A stretch of DNA of 64,000 nucleotides, from IMG/VR virus record IMGVR_UViG_3300021405_000007, positions 1 through 64,000 of that record; one strand, given 5' to 3'. This document shows positions 7,770-16,542 of this stretch, one piece after another. The position numbers were made by a program, and so were the translations under genes. The DNA is from a virus. Each line of letters opens with the position of its first letter. Within the stretch, counting starts at the first letter, position 1. Below the pieces are notes generated by a model, which did not search any database, had not been told where the DNA came from, and saw nothing but the letters and a program-made list of their open reading frames with translations.

Positions 7770-9014
7770 ATGATAATACCATTAAACATATCGGTTTTAG
7801 AAGCCGCTAGAGATCGAATAAGTAAAACTTTTGACAAAATTGATCATCTATATGTTTCTTTGTCGGGAGGTAAAGATAGTACTTTAATGCTTCACTTAGT
7901 CATGGAAGAAGCAATTAAGAGAAATAAGAAAGTTGGAGTACTGATCATAGACCTAGAAGCCCAATACAAAGATACTATCGCCAATCTAGAAACTCTGGTA
8001 GAAATGTACAAAGATCATATAAACTTACACTGGGTTTGTGCTGAACTAAGATTACGAAATGCTACATCGGTATTTGAACCTTTCTGGGTATGCTGGGATG
8101 AAAAAGCAAAGGATAAATGGGTTCGCCCAAAACCTAAACTAGCAGCTGATTTAACTCAATATGATTTTTACCAACCCGAAATGGAATTTGAGGAGTTCGT
8201 ACCTCTTTTTGGAGAGTGGTATGGAGGTAATGAAACCTCAGCCGCTTTTGTTGGAATTAGAGCGGATGAATCTTTAAATCGATATAAAACGATTGCTGTT
8301 TTCAAAAAAGAAAACACTCTATACGGAAAATCTTGGTCAACTAAAATGTCGCCAACATGCTATAATATATATCCAATTTATGACTGGAAGGCTTCTGATT
8401 TATGGAAGTATCATTCAGTTTATCCAAATAAACCTCATAATAAAGTTTATGATAAAATGCAGATGGCCGGCGTACCTTTGAAACATCAAAGACTTTGCCA
8501 ACCATATGGAGATACTCAAAGACGTGGATTATGGTTATATTCCATTTTAGAAGCTGATACTTGGAGTAAATTGATAGCAAGAGTGATAGGTGCCAATTCA
8601 TATGCACTGTATGCAAAAGAAACTAACAAATATAATGGGGATGGAAGCATATCAAAACCAGAAAATTTGACTTGGGAACAATACTCAAAGGTTCTTCTTA
8701 AGAGTCTACCTAGAAAAACCGCCGAACATTACGCAGAACGTATAAGAAGATTTTTTGGTGGCTGGTCTAAAAGAGGGTACACACATATGCCGGATGAAGC
8801 AGATCACAACGTGGAAAATCTGCATTTCGCACCATCTTGGAGACGAGTCTGCAAGACTCTTTTACGGAATGATATCAATTGTAAAGGTCTTGGTTTTTCT
8901 CAACCTAAATCAGAAGCATATGGTAAATATTTAGAAATGAAGGGTAAGTTAAGAACTAAAGCAAAACCCATTAAATGGGGTGAAAAGAAAAATAAAAGTG
9001 AATCAAATAAATAA
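7770..9014 (+). CDS. PP-loop PAPS reductase-family protein, IbrA-like
   Basis: 414 residues. The ATP pyrophosphatase P-loop LSGGKDSTLML (31-41) is intact, followed by VLIIDLEAQYKDT. Later comes a GIRADESLNRY segment typical of the DUF3440/IbrA group, and a Cys- and Trp-rich middle. Relatives activate substrates by adenylation with release of pyrophosphate, as in sulfate reduction or thiolation. With the ParB-like partner upstream it probably works as a two-gene unit. Possible roles are nucleic-acid modification or control of host genes; neither is shown by the sequence. Confidence 0.8.
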   Translation: MIIPLNISVLEAARDRISKTFDKIDHLYVSLSGGKDSTLMLHLVMEEAIKRNKKVGVLIIDLEAQYKDTIANLETLVEMYKDHINLHWVCAELRLRNATSVFEPFWVCWDEKAKDKWVRPKPKLAADLTQYDFYQPEMEFEEFVPLFGEWYGGNETSAAFVGIRADESLNRYKTIAVFKKENTLYGKSWSTKMSPTCYNIYPIYDWKASDLWKYHSVYPNKPHNKVYDKMQMAGVPLKHQRLCQPYGDTQRRGLWLYSILEADTWSKLIARVIGANSYALYAKETNKYNGDGSISKPENLTWEQYSKVLLKSLPRKTAEHYAERIRRFFGGWSKRGYTHMPDEADHNVENLHFAPSWRRVCKTLLRNDINCKGLGFSQPKSEAYGKYLEMKGKLRTKAKPIKWGEKKNKSESNK

Positions 9015-9342
9015 ACTTCAAAATAGAGTTAAACATGAATGGTTGGAAGTACCCAGAACACAAGATCTAAAAACTTGGGCGCTTCTAGGTTTAGTCAGTG
9101 AAGTTGGGGAAGTTTCCGGAGAGATAAAAAAAGCCTTCAGAGGCGAACAGTTAAACACCGAGAACTTAAAAGAAGAGCTAGGAGATACTCTTCATTATTT
9201 AATTGCTCTAGGAAACTTATACGGTTGGGATTTAGAAAGTTTAGCAGAAAGTAATAATAGTAAATTAGACAAAAGATTCCCAAAAGGATACTCTCTAGAG
9301 GACGCAATTCTTAAGAGGGATAAAAGATGCGCTACAGATTAA
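8998..9342 (+). CDS. MazG-like NTP pyrophosphohydrolase
   Basis: About 114 residues from the GTG at 8998 (an in-frame GTG at 8980 is possible). The all-alpha NTP-pyrophosphatase signature is clear: LVSEVGEVSGEIKKAF (ExxE) followed by LKEELGDTLHYLIAL (ExxD), then KLDKRFPKGYS. MazG-type enzymes hydrolyse nucleoside triphosphates to monophosphates; phage versions may cleanse nucleotide pools or alter alarmone levels. It overlaps both neighbours and leads into the replication genes. Confidence 0.85.
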   Translation: MNQINKLQNRVKHEWLEVPRTQDLKTWALLGLVSEVGEVSGEIKKAFRGEQLNTENLKEELGDTLHYLIALGNLYGWDLESLAESNNSKLDKRFPKGYSLEDAILKRDKRCATD

Positions 9343-11255
9343 TAAAACCTGATTGGGCCAAAGACGGTCTAATTGTTGGCCCCAATGTTATAGAAGATGA
9401 CAATTTCTCAGAAGCTTTTCTTAAGGGAAAAAATGAACAAGGCTATAATATCTATTATTTTCCTAATCATAACTCTACCCCACTAGATAAACCCTTTCTA
9501 AGTGGCAAAGATGTAAATATATTCAATTATTGTTTTGTTGACATGGATCTTAAAGACGGCATCTATCAATCAGTAGAAACTTTTGTTGATCTTGTTCTAA
9601 CTGAATCTCCTAAACCTAATAGAGTAGTTTTTTCTGGTAATGGAGTACACGCCTATTGGGAGGTTGCTAATCTATCAGTTGAGTCTTACGTGGAATTACA
9701 ACTGAGGCTAATAAAAAAATACAAAACCGATAAGTCTATTTGGACAGTTCTTCAACTTATGCGTTTACCTGGATTTTATAATACAAAAGATCAAAATAAT
9801 TTTAAATTCGTAGAAGAACTAAAAGTTCATAGTGACAAATATTCAGTTTTAGATTTAAAATCAGTTTTACCGGAATTGAATAATGAGGACAAAAGAAAAA
9901 TGGAGACTCATTTGAATAAAGTAAAAGGTTTAGAAGAGTTCGCTGATTTTGATGAAACAGAAGTTGAGATACCAGAAAAATTTATTGAAATGCTCAATAA
10001 AAGTAAAGTGGTTCAGGATTTATGGGGGGCAGAACAGGGTGAACGCTCCGAAGCTGATTATAAATTGGCCAAAGTTCTTTTTGATCTAGATTATAGAAGA
10101 GATGAAGCTTTGGCAGTTATTATGAATACCAATAAAGCTTTGGCTAAAGGTGCACATAAGAAATCCTATGCCCTTACAGTTGTGGGTACGGCTTATGCTA
10201 ATAAGGCCAAAAACTATGTCCCTTCTGCAGCTCAAATGCTTAGAGATGGTCTATTAACCAAGAAAAGAGGCACTCAAGTGAGGGGACCTGCATATTTGGA
10301 TTGCTTATACCATGGTTGGAGAACAGGCCAATTATTAGGTTTAATTGGTTCCCCAGGAGTAGGGAAAACAACCACTACACTTGATATGTTTTATGGAATG
10401 ATCAAAAATAATCCACAAGAAGATGATATCTTTATATTTTTTAGTCTTGAAATGCCGGCTAGTGAAATAATTGAAAAATGGCAAAACTTGACACAGGGGG
10501 AAGATCATTTAAGTGAAAAACTTTACGTAGTATCCAATGAATCAGATGGAGGAGAAGGAAAATTTTTAAGTCTCCAAGATATTTATAGTTATACAAAAGA
10601 TATCAGCAAAGTCTCTGGAAAAAAAGTTAAAGCTATTGCCATAGATCATGGAGGTTTGATCAATCCAACTATAGATGTTAGTCGTGAACCTTCTTTTGGT
10701 TTAAAAGGACGAGAAGATCTTGGTTACGGCACTAAAAAGACTATGTCAGATAGAGATAAACCAACCTTTGTTAAAGCTTTAGCAAAAGAATTAGATATAT
10801 TCGTGATCCTTCAAAGTCAAACTACGAAAGATAAGGCCGGAGATGGAGATGTTCCTCTAGGTTTAGGTGCAGCTTTCGGCGCCAGTCAATATGAACAAGC
10901 TATGGACTTCATAATTACAATTTGGAGACCCCTGAAGCGTGTAAGTCATAAAAGCACTTTAGCAGTAACAGCTTGGCAATTATGTAAAAATCGCCACCAA
11001 CACAAACTCGATAAAGTTAAACCTTTCGAACCTTGCGTTTTATTTGTAGACTTAGATAATGGAAAATTTAGAGATTTGACGGATCTAGAATTCGAGCAAT
11101 TTCTTCACTTAAATGGTGAAGCTACCCAATTGAGAAAAATGAGTGAAAAAGAGAAAGGCGTCTTCTATAGTCACAATGGTGACTTTGAACTGAGTTCTGC
11201 AAACTTAGAAGGAGAGCAAGATGAATCACACGAAGTACAAGATAATAACCAATAA
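9327..11255 (+). CDS. PrimPol-type primase fused to DnaB-like helicase
   Basis: 642 residues. The N-terminal half looks like an archaeo-eukaryotic primase/PrimPol domain, with the metal-binding pair FVDMDLKDG (70-78) and the nucleotide-binding VFSGNGVHAYWEV (101-113). The C-terminal half is a RecA-fold replicative helicase: Walker A LIGSPGVGKTTT (339-350), IFFSLEMPASE, Walker B-like AIAIDHGG and VILQSQTTKD. One polypeptide would thus unwind and prime at the fork, as T7 gp4 does, but with an unrelated primase module. It lies directly before DNA polymerase, overlapping it by 35 bases. Confidence 0.85.
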   Translation: MRYRLIKPDWAKDGLIVGPNVIEDDNFSEAFLKGKNEQGYNIYYFPNHNSTPLDKPFLSGKDVNIFNYCFVDMDLKDGIYQSVETFVDLVLTESPKPNRVVFSGNGVHAYWEVANLSVESYVELQLRLIKKYKTDKSIWTVLQLMRLPGFYNTKDQNNFKFVEELKVHSDKYSVLDLKSVLPELNNEDKRKMETHLNKVKGLEEFADFDETEVEIPEKFIEMLNKSKVVQDLWGAEQGERSEADYKLAKVLFDLDYRRDEALAVIMNTNKALAKGAHKKSYALTVVGTAYANKAKNYVPSAAQMLRDGLLTKKRGTQVRGPAYLDCLYHGWRTGQLLGLIGSPGVGKTTTTLDMFYGMIKNNPQEDDIFIFFSLEMPASEIIEKWQNLTQGEDHLSEKLYVVSNESDGGEGKFLSLQDIYSYTKDISKVSGKKVKAIAIDHGGLINPTIDVSREPSFGLKGREDLGYGTKKTMSDRDKPTFVKALAKELDIFVILQSQTTKDKAGDGDVPLGLGAAFGASQYEQAMDFIITIWRPLKRVSHKSTLAVTAWQLCKNRHQHKLDKVKPFEPCVLFVDLDNGKFRDLTDLEFEQFLHLNGEATQLRKMSEKEKGVFYSHNGDFELSSANLEGEQDESHEVQDNNQ

Positions 11256-13851
11256 ATGGGACTTAGCTTCATTAAAAGAACAATTGCTACAAGATGATGG
11301 TGAAATTCCTGCTCACCCTTTACTAGCCTTTGATACAGAAACCAACGGTTTAGCTCACTGGAAAAATGTTGTTATAGGTTTCTCTATATCTACAAGTTCA
11401 AAAGATGGCTACTATATCCCCCTTCTTGATTGGAAGGATGGTCAATTTCAAGATTTTTGGAATCCCGAAAAGAAATATCCCGAATCTATAACTCAAGAAG
11501 GATACAAACCTCCTGATTTTATTATAGATTTTATGAAAATGCTCTATAACTCACAGTTTCAACTTATTATGCATAATGCTCCTTTTGACGTACTTATGGT
11601 TCGAGCTAATTTTGGAGTGGATCTAACAGATAACCTTTTTTGTGACACGCTGTTACTTAAGCATATTTTAGATGAGAACACTTCTTGTGGCCTAAAAGAA
11701 ACGGCTCTTTTATGGCAAAAAGACCTTAAAATTCCAGTAGATGAGGTAGCTAATCAAGAACAAATAGATATGGCTAAATCAGTCATAAAAAATGGGGGAA
11801 AATTTAATAAAAAAGGTCGAAAAGATATATGGAGGGCTGACCTAGAAGTTTTGGGACATTACGCCGCAGCTGACACTGCTTTGACTTTCGGTCTCTTTGA
11901 AGTTGGTATGACTAAACTTGAAAAAGAATATGAACCTAAACACTTTAAATGGTTTTTCGAAGATGAAGTTATGCCCCTCTGTAAAGAGGTGGTCATTCCC
12001 ATGAAGAGACAGGGAATGCAGATAGATGTTGACTATTTCAATAAACTGAATATTGAAACCGATGCCAAATTAATTGAACTAGAAGATGAAATTATAAACG
12101 CCTTACAAAAAGATAATTATCTTTCAGACTTTAAAAAAGGTAAATCAGTAGAAGAAGTCGCAAATAAAAAGAAGTTAATAGAAGTTTTTCTTGAAATTGA
12201 AGGTTTAGAGATCCCAATAAATGTTAAAGGTAAAAAATCTCTATCAAAAGATTTAGTCGCAAAAAAATATGCAGAAACAGGTCATTGGATTTGGGGCTAT
12301 ATATTAGGGGAAGTAGAATGTCCTTACTCAGAGGAACAAGTAAATGAATTAAAAGCCTATATATTCAAACTGAAGACTAAACATAGATATGCCTTCAATA
12401 TAAACTCAGTTTTCCATCTTAGGTGGCTATTTTGTGAAAAATTAAAACATGATCCCAAGAAACTTCCTCAAACTGACTCAGCTACTGAACTTAAACCCAT
12501 TCCTAGCATGGACGCTGAAGTAATTGAACAGTTTTTTGCTCCAAAGTATGATTTCGCTAAGAAATTGCTAACTTATAAAAAACTTCAGAAGTTGAGTGGA
12601 ACCTATATAAAAGGTGCCTTAAATTTACACCACAATGGAACCCTTTATGTAGATATGTTTCAAAATGGTACGATATCGGGAAGATTTTCCTGTGGTGGCG
12701 GATATAATCTTCAAACCCTTCCAAGAGCGGAAGATTTAACTAGCTGCAGATCTTGTGGAAGTAAAAATGTCGAAGTTACCAATAAGATAGAAATCTTAGC
12801 CACAGTTTCCTGTAAAGATTGTAAGAAAGTTCATACAGATATAGTATGCCCTTCAGTCATAAAGAAAGGTATTATAGCTCCAAAAGGTAAAAAAATTATC
12901 GCAGCTGATTATTCTAGCTTGGAGCCTAGAATTTTCTGCGAAATTTCAACTGATTCTAGACTTAAAGCCATATTTTTGAATGGTTGGGATTTCTATTCTG
13001 CTTTGTATTGTGATACAGAAGGTAAAAATAGCGGATACTCCAAAGATCCAAACCATCCTAGATACCTTAAAAAGGTTGCCAAAAACATTCGAGATGAGTT
13101 CAAAGCTTGTGCTCTTGCGATTCCTTATGGAGCTAGAAGAGGGCAAGTAGCCAACCTTAGAGGGTACAAAAAGACTATTTATAATTTTGACGGATCTAAA
13201 AAAGAAGTTCTAGATTTTGACAAAGGTCAAAAATTCATAGATGAATATTTAGGCGCTTATCCAGACCTCCATGCTTTTATGCTTAAGCAAATAGAGAAAG
13301 CTCACAAAGACGGATGGGTGGAAACTTTTATTGCTCGAAGACGACATTTCATGTGGACTCAAGAAGTCTATAAAGTTTTAAAAAAAGCAGGAATAAGTTA
13401 TGAAAAATTCTTGGATGAGAGTTCTAAAAATCTAAAAACTTTTTATTATGAAAAACAGATGGGAAAAACTGAACTAACTGAATTGTTAGAGAAAGTCGGA
13501 GTAAGTTCTTGGGATCAAAAGAAGAAAAGAGCCAGAGACTGGTTATTTGTAAGGAATGTTTATAAAAATGAGGTCAATAACGCCATAAATGTAGCTATAC
13601 AAGGAGCTGCAGCCCATGTATGCAATAGAGCGATGCTTGAGATAAATCGTAGGTTTAAAAAAGAAAAACTCGATAGTTGGATATGCTTGCAAGTCCACGA
13701 TGAGGTTGTAACCTATGCAAATGCTTCAGAAATTTCAGAAAGTGAAAGAATAATTCAAGATTGCATGGAACACAATGAGTATGCTAAGTTAATTAGTGTG
13801 CCTTTGATTGCTGAACCTAAAGTAGCCTTAAATATGCGAGATGCAAAATGA
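11221..13851 (+). CDS. family A DNA polymerase with 3'-5' exonuclease domain
   Basis: 876 residues. The proofreading domain shows LLAFDTETNGL (Exo I), MHNAPFDVLMV and YAAADTALTFGLF. The polymerase domain shows GRFSCGGGYNLQTLPR, motif A IAADYSSLEPRIF, motif B as R-x3-K-x7-YG (RDEFKACALAIPYG) and motif C LQVHDEVV. Unusual: between LQTLPR and motif A lies a four-cysteine insertion, C509-x2-C512 and C531-x2-C534, resembling a zinc ribbon. It is the replicative polymerase of the phage. The start has GGAG 7 bases upstream. Confidence 0.95.
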   Translation: MNHTKYKIITNKWDLASLKEQLLQDDGEIPAHPLLAFDTETNGLAHWKNVVIGFSISTSSKDGYYIPLLDWKDGQFQDFWNPEKKYPESITQEGYKPPDFIIDFMKMLYNSQFQLIMHNAPFDVLMVRANFGVDLTDNLFCDTLLLKHILDENTSCGLKETALLWQKDLKIPVDEVANQEQIDMAKSVIKNGGKFNKKGRKDIWRADLEVLGHYAAADTALTFGLFEVGMTKLEKEYEPKHFKWFFEDEVMPLCKEVVIPMKRQGMQIDVDYFNKLNIETDAKLIELEDEIINALQKDNYLSDFKKGKSVEEVANKKKLIEVFLEIEGLEIPINVKGKKSLSKDLVAKKYAETGHWIWGYILGEVECPYSEEQVNELKAYIFKLKTKHRYAFNINSVFHLRWLFCEKLKHDPKKLPQTDSATELKPIPSMDAEVIEQFFAPKYDFAKKLLTYKKLQKLSGTYIKGALNLHHNGTLYVDMFQNGTISGRFSCGGGYNLQTLPRAEDLTSCRSCGSKNVEVTNKIEILATVSCKDCKKVHTDIVCPSVIKKGIIAPKGKKIIAADYSSLEPRIFCEISTDSRLKAIFLNGWDFYSALYCDTEGKNSGYSKDPNHPRYLKKVAKNIRDEFKACALAIPYGARRGQVANLRGYKKTIYNFDGSKKEVLDFDKGQKFIDEYLGAYPDLHAFMLKQIEKAHKDGWVETFIARRRHFMWTQEVYKVLKKAGISYEKFLDESSKNLKTFYYEKQMGKTELTELLEKVGVSSWDQKKKRARDWLFVRNVYKNEVNNAINVAIQGAAAHVCNRAMLEINRRFKKEKLDSWICLQVHDEVVTYANASEISESERIIQDCMEHNEYAKLISVPLIAEPKVALNMRDAK

Positions 13852-14501
13852 TAGTTTTTGGTTTAATCGGAGCTAAAGGTGCTGGTAAAACAACAGCCTT
13901 TAAAATTATGAAGGAGTTAAATCCAGAAATAGTAGAAATCACTCTCGCTAAAAAGCTGAAAGAAACTTGTGCCAATATATTTGAGTTACCATTTGAAATA
14001 TTTGATGATCCTAAACTTAAAGAAAAAACATTAGATATCCCAATCTACCTATCTAGAGATTCAATTGAGGCTATTTTAATCTCATTTGGTCAAGTGCTTA
14101 ATTTTAATGCTTATATTAGACACCATATTGGCAAAATATTCACTACTCCTAGAAAAGCCATGCAATACATAGGTACTGAAATACTCAGAAGTATAGACGA
14201 AAATATTCATTGCGAACAAGCATCTGAGAATATTAATGGCAAAAAGTCTGCTGTGGTTACAGATATCAGATTCCCAAGTGAAGCAAAATTTTTTCAAAAA
14301 AATTATAATGATTTTCTAATGTTATATATAAAAAATACCCATGCTGAAATGGCTGCTCAAGTAGACAATCATGCTTCAGAACGACATTTAGAAACCCTCA
14401 AAAAGGGAGCATTAATAATAGAAAACGAAACATCTATAGATGCTTTTGAAAAAAATATTAAATCAACATTAAAAATTTTTCTAGATTCTAAGGGAGTTTA
14501 A
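13848..14501 (+). CDS. deoxynucleoside monophosphate kinase
   Basis: 217 residues. The P-loop GLIGAKGAGKTTAFKIM begins at residue 5. RKAMQYIGTEILRSID and AVVTDIRFPSEAKFF match the T4 gp1-like dNMP kinase family, which phosphorylates dNMPs to dNDPs for phage DNA synthesis. The start overlaps the polymerase stop by four bases (ATGA), so it is coupled. Confidence 0.85.
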   Translation: MIVFGLIGAKGAGKTTAFKIMKELNPEIVEITLAKKLKETCANIFELPFEIFDDPKLKEKTLDIPIYLSRDSIEAILISFGQVLNFNAYIRHHIGKIFTTPRKAMQYIGTEILRSIDENIHCEQASENINGKKSAVVTDIRFPSEAKFFQKNYNDFLMLYIKNTHAEMAAQVDNHASERHLETLKKGALIIENETSIDAFEKNIKSTLKIFLDSKGV

Positions 14502-14502
14502 C

Positions 14503-14682
14503 TTGGATAAAGTTCAAATATATACTGCATTTGCTCTTTTTCTAGAGATACTTTGGACTGGTATTCGCGCTGCACGAACTAATGAAACCTCAGTAATAAC
14601 TTTCTTATCTGCTTTAATTTCTGGATTGACTTTAGTCATACTATATTTACCAATTTTAGGAAGGATATTCAATTTATGGTGA
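14503..14682 (+). CDS. small membrane protein, 59 aa (TTG start)
   Basis: This frame starts with TTG, 7 bases after a GGGAG ribosome site at the end of the kinase gene, and ends inside the start of the next gene (TGGTGA overlap). The product begins MDKVQIYTAFALFLEI and has two hydrophobic stretches (about residues 6-22 and 32-52), so it is probably an inner-membrane hairpin protein. It fills an otherwise empty gap in the operon exactly. Function unknown. Confidence 0.6.
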   Translation: MDKVQIYTAFALFLEILWTGIRAARTNETSVITFLSALISGLTLVILYLPILGRIFNLW

Positions 14683-15068
14683 AACAAACAAATGATGAAA
14701 TCTTGAAACAAAAAATTTGGGAGCATTTAGAATTAATAAAATATTCCACTAAAAGTATCTCTGAATCTCCTGATAGAGCTACTAAATTCTTGATTATGCA
14801 AGCTATTTTAGTGGATGAAAAACGAAAAAGTGAAGAAGATAAAGTTAAATTAACGACTCTAGTAGAAGCTTCATTTTCGGAAGCTGTTGGAAAAGCTTCT
14901 GGTGGAATAACTGAAAAAAAGCTTTCTGCAGAGCGGGATTTATCGTATATTGAAGCTAGGGAAGCTTTAGGGGAGTGCGAAGCAAAGATTAGTTGGCTCA
15001 AGTCTTATGTTGAAATTTTTAATAACGGACACATCTGCTATCGCGGATTAATGAGGGAGTCTCTATGA
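14676..15068 (+). CDS. helical hypothetical protein upstream of recombinase
   Basis: 130 residues, mostly helical and charged. The C-terminal region ECEAKISWLKSYVEIFNNGH is followed by CYRGLMRESL. It overlaps the UvsX/RecA gene by four bases. Size, helical character and place just before the recombinase would fit a UvsY-like recombination mediator, but I cannot show homology; that part is speculation. Confidence 0.65.
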   Translation: MVKQTNDEILKQKIWEHLELIKYSTKSISESPDRATKFLIMQAILVDEKRKSEEDKVKLTTLVEASFSEAVGKASGGITEKKLSAERDLSYIEAREALGECEAKISWLKSYVEIFNNGHICYRGLMRESL

Positions 15069-15970
15069 GTAAATTTAATTTTTCAGATGTGATAACAGAT
15101 ATTAAGGATTCTTTGAAAAAAGACAAAAAATCTGAACTTTTAGATGGAGTAGCTTTAGGTTCAGATATGGTAGAAGCATCAAAAGATCCAAAAGACTACG
15201 TAGTTATGCCTTCTTGGTTTGAAGAGTCTTATGGAGTTCTTGGCTTGCCCTTCGGTAAAATGTTTCAGATAGCGGGACTTAGCGACAGTGGAAAAACTTC
15301 CACAGCCATTACAGCCATGAAAGCAGCACAACAGCAAGGTTTTGGAATCGTCTACATCGAAACCGAGAGCAAAACTTCTCCTCAGGATTTGTTAGATTGG
15401 GGAGTTGATCCTGACGACGTAATGTTAATTAAAACCAATATTACAGAAAGAGCTTTTGAACTTGCCTTTAGATCAATCGAAGCTTTTTTTGCCTCTTACC
15501 CTAAAGAAAAACTCCTATTTATTTATGATAGTTTTGGAAACACCACATCCCTTCACGACCAAGCTGTGGATTTACTTGAAGGTCATCAAAAGGTTGGTGG
15601 TGCAGCAAAAACTAATAGATTAGGTTTGGGTAGGCTGGTAACTTTGATGGATAAATACCCTATTGCAGTTTTGATTGTTAATTATCATTATGCTAATATG
15701 GGATCTCCGGGTAATACCCAAGCGGGAGGAAACGCGCTGAAATTTTATTCAATGATCATTGTGGAGTCTTCTCGAACCGGAGATTGGATTAGAACTATAG
15801 ATAAACAAAAGGTCAAAGCTGGAGCCTTTGTTAAGTTTAAAACTATTAAGAATCATTTTCAAAAAATCGCTACTGATGCTGAGGGAAAACGACGCATGCT
15901 ACCAAAAGAACTTAACCTAAGAATTTCAGCATCAGGCATGGAAAAAGTTGATGGGAATTCAGATGAGTAG
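15065..15970 (+). CDS. UvsX/RecA-like recombinase
   Basis: 301 residues. The core has Walker A GLSDSGKTST (71-80), the conserved-Glu strand IVYIETESK, LLFIYDSFGN (Walker B), KTNRLGLGRLV and VLIVNYHYANMGSPG before the DNA-binding loops. It is shorter than bacterial RecA, close to phage UvsX. It would form filaments on ssDNA and carry out strand exchange in recombination-dependent replication, with the nearby SbcCD-like and RuvC-like proteins. Confidence 0.88.
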   Translation: MSKFNFSDVITDIKDSLKKDKKSELLDGVALGSDMVEASKDPKDYVVMPSWFEESYGVLGLPFGKMFQIAGLSDSGKTSTAITAMKAAQQQGFGIVYIETESKTSPQDLLDWGVDPDDVMLIKTNITERAFELAFRSIEAFFASYPKEKLLFIYDSFGNTTSLHDQAVDLLEGHQKVGGAAKTNRLGLGRLVTLMDKYPIAVLIVNYHYANMGSPGNTQAGGNALKFYSMIIVESSRTGDWIRTIDKQKVKAGAFVKFKTIKNHFQKIATDAEGKRRMLPKELNLRISASGMEKVDGNSDE

Positions 15971-16010
15971 CTACGCAGCTTGTAATATGAGTAGTTACGC
16001 CATTTGTAAT
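15963..16010 (+). repeat. 24-bp tandem duplication at a start codon
   Basis: Two adjacent 24-base units, 15963-15986 and 15987-16010, match at 20 of 24 positions. Each begins with ATGAGTAG and encodes MSSYAACN then MSSYAICN, so the start region of the following small gene has been doubled. Confidence 0.8.
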
Positions 16011-16265
16011 AAGTGCCATTGGATTCATTATAAAGTCTCCAGACAACAAGCGGAAGAGCAAGTCATTAAATTTAATGAATATTTTGATAAACTTTCTTTA
16101 AAAGAACAAGAAAAGTTTTTTGGTGAGGAAAGGCCACACATCAAAAAATACGAAAGTTGCCATTTATGTGCTGGTTCTTACAAGAATTTTCGGGAAGGAA
16201 CAGAAGAGGATGATAAAAGGGCTTACGGCTGTACCATCAGTCCTATAATAGGGAAAGAGGAGTAA
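15963..16265 (+). CDS. conserved phage zinc-finger-like protein, 100 aa
   Basis: After the duplicated N-terminus comes CNKCHWIHYKVSRQQAEEQV, then FNEYFDKLS and YESCHLCAGSYKNF. The two Cys pairs suggest a structural zinc site. A family with this KCxWxHxxVS...CxxCGxSYKNF pattern occurs in many phages and bacteria without known function. GGGAA precedes the ATG at 15963; the second copy of the repeat offers an alternative start at 15987. Confidence 0.7.
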   Translation: MSSYAACNMSSYAICNKCHWIHYKVSRQQAEEQVIKFNEYFDKLSLKEQEKFFGEERPHIKKYESCHLCAGSYKNFREGTEEDDKRAYGCTISPIIGKEE

Positions 16266-16541
16266 ATGAAAGCAAGCCTTAATTTTGATTTACCAGAAGA
16301 AAAAGAAGCGTTTGAAGCTGCTTTAAATGGTGAAAAAGCTTTAATTGCTCTCCATGAGATAAGACAAAAGATCTTTAGACCCGCCCGTAAGAGTGGGTAT
16401 TCTAACAGAAAGATAGAAGAGTTGTTGGAAAAGCTTGATACTCTGGTAGGATCTACAGAGGGGGGTGCTACGGAACTAATAAGTATGCTTGAAACAGAGT
16501 TTTTAGAAATTTTAAAGGACTTCGAAATTACAGGAATTTAA
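16266..16541 (+). CDS. conserved hypothetical phage protein, 91 aa
   Basis: Starts MKASLNFDLPEEKEAFEAAL and continues with EIRQKIFRPARKSGYS, a pattern I recognise from small conserved phage proteins found near replication genes. Helical and acidic, no catalytic motif. It abuts the stop of the preceding gene with no gap. Function unknown. Confidence 0.7.
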   Translation: MKASLNFDLPEEKEAFEAALNGEKALIALHEIRQKIFRPARKSGYSNRKIEELLEKLDTLVGSTEGGATELISMLETEFLEILKDFEITGI

Positions 16542-16542
16542 A

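Noticed and set aside
8341-8616. Reverse-strand 91-codon frame inside the IbrA-like gene
   Set aside because: No ribosome site, no recognisable motif, and it lies fully within a motif-supported forward gene.
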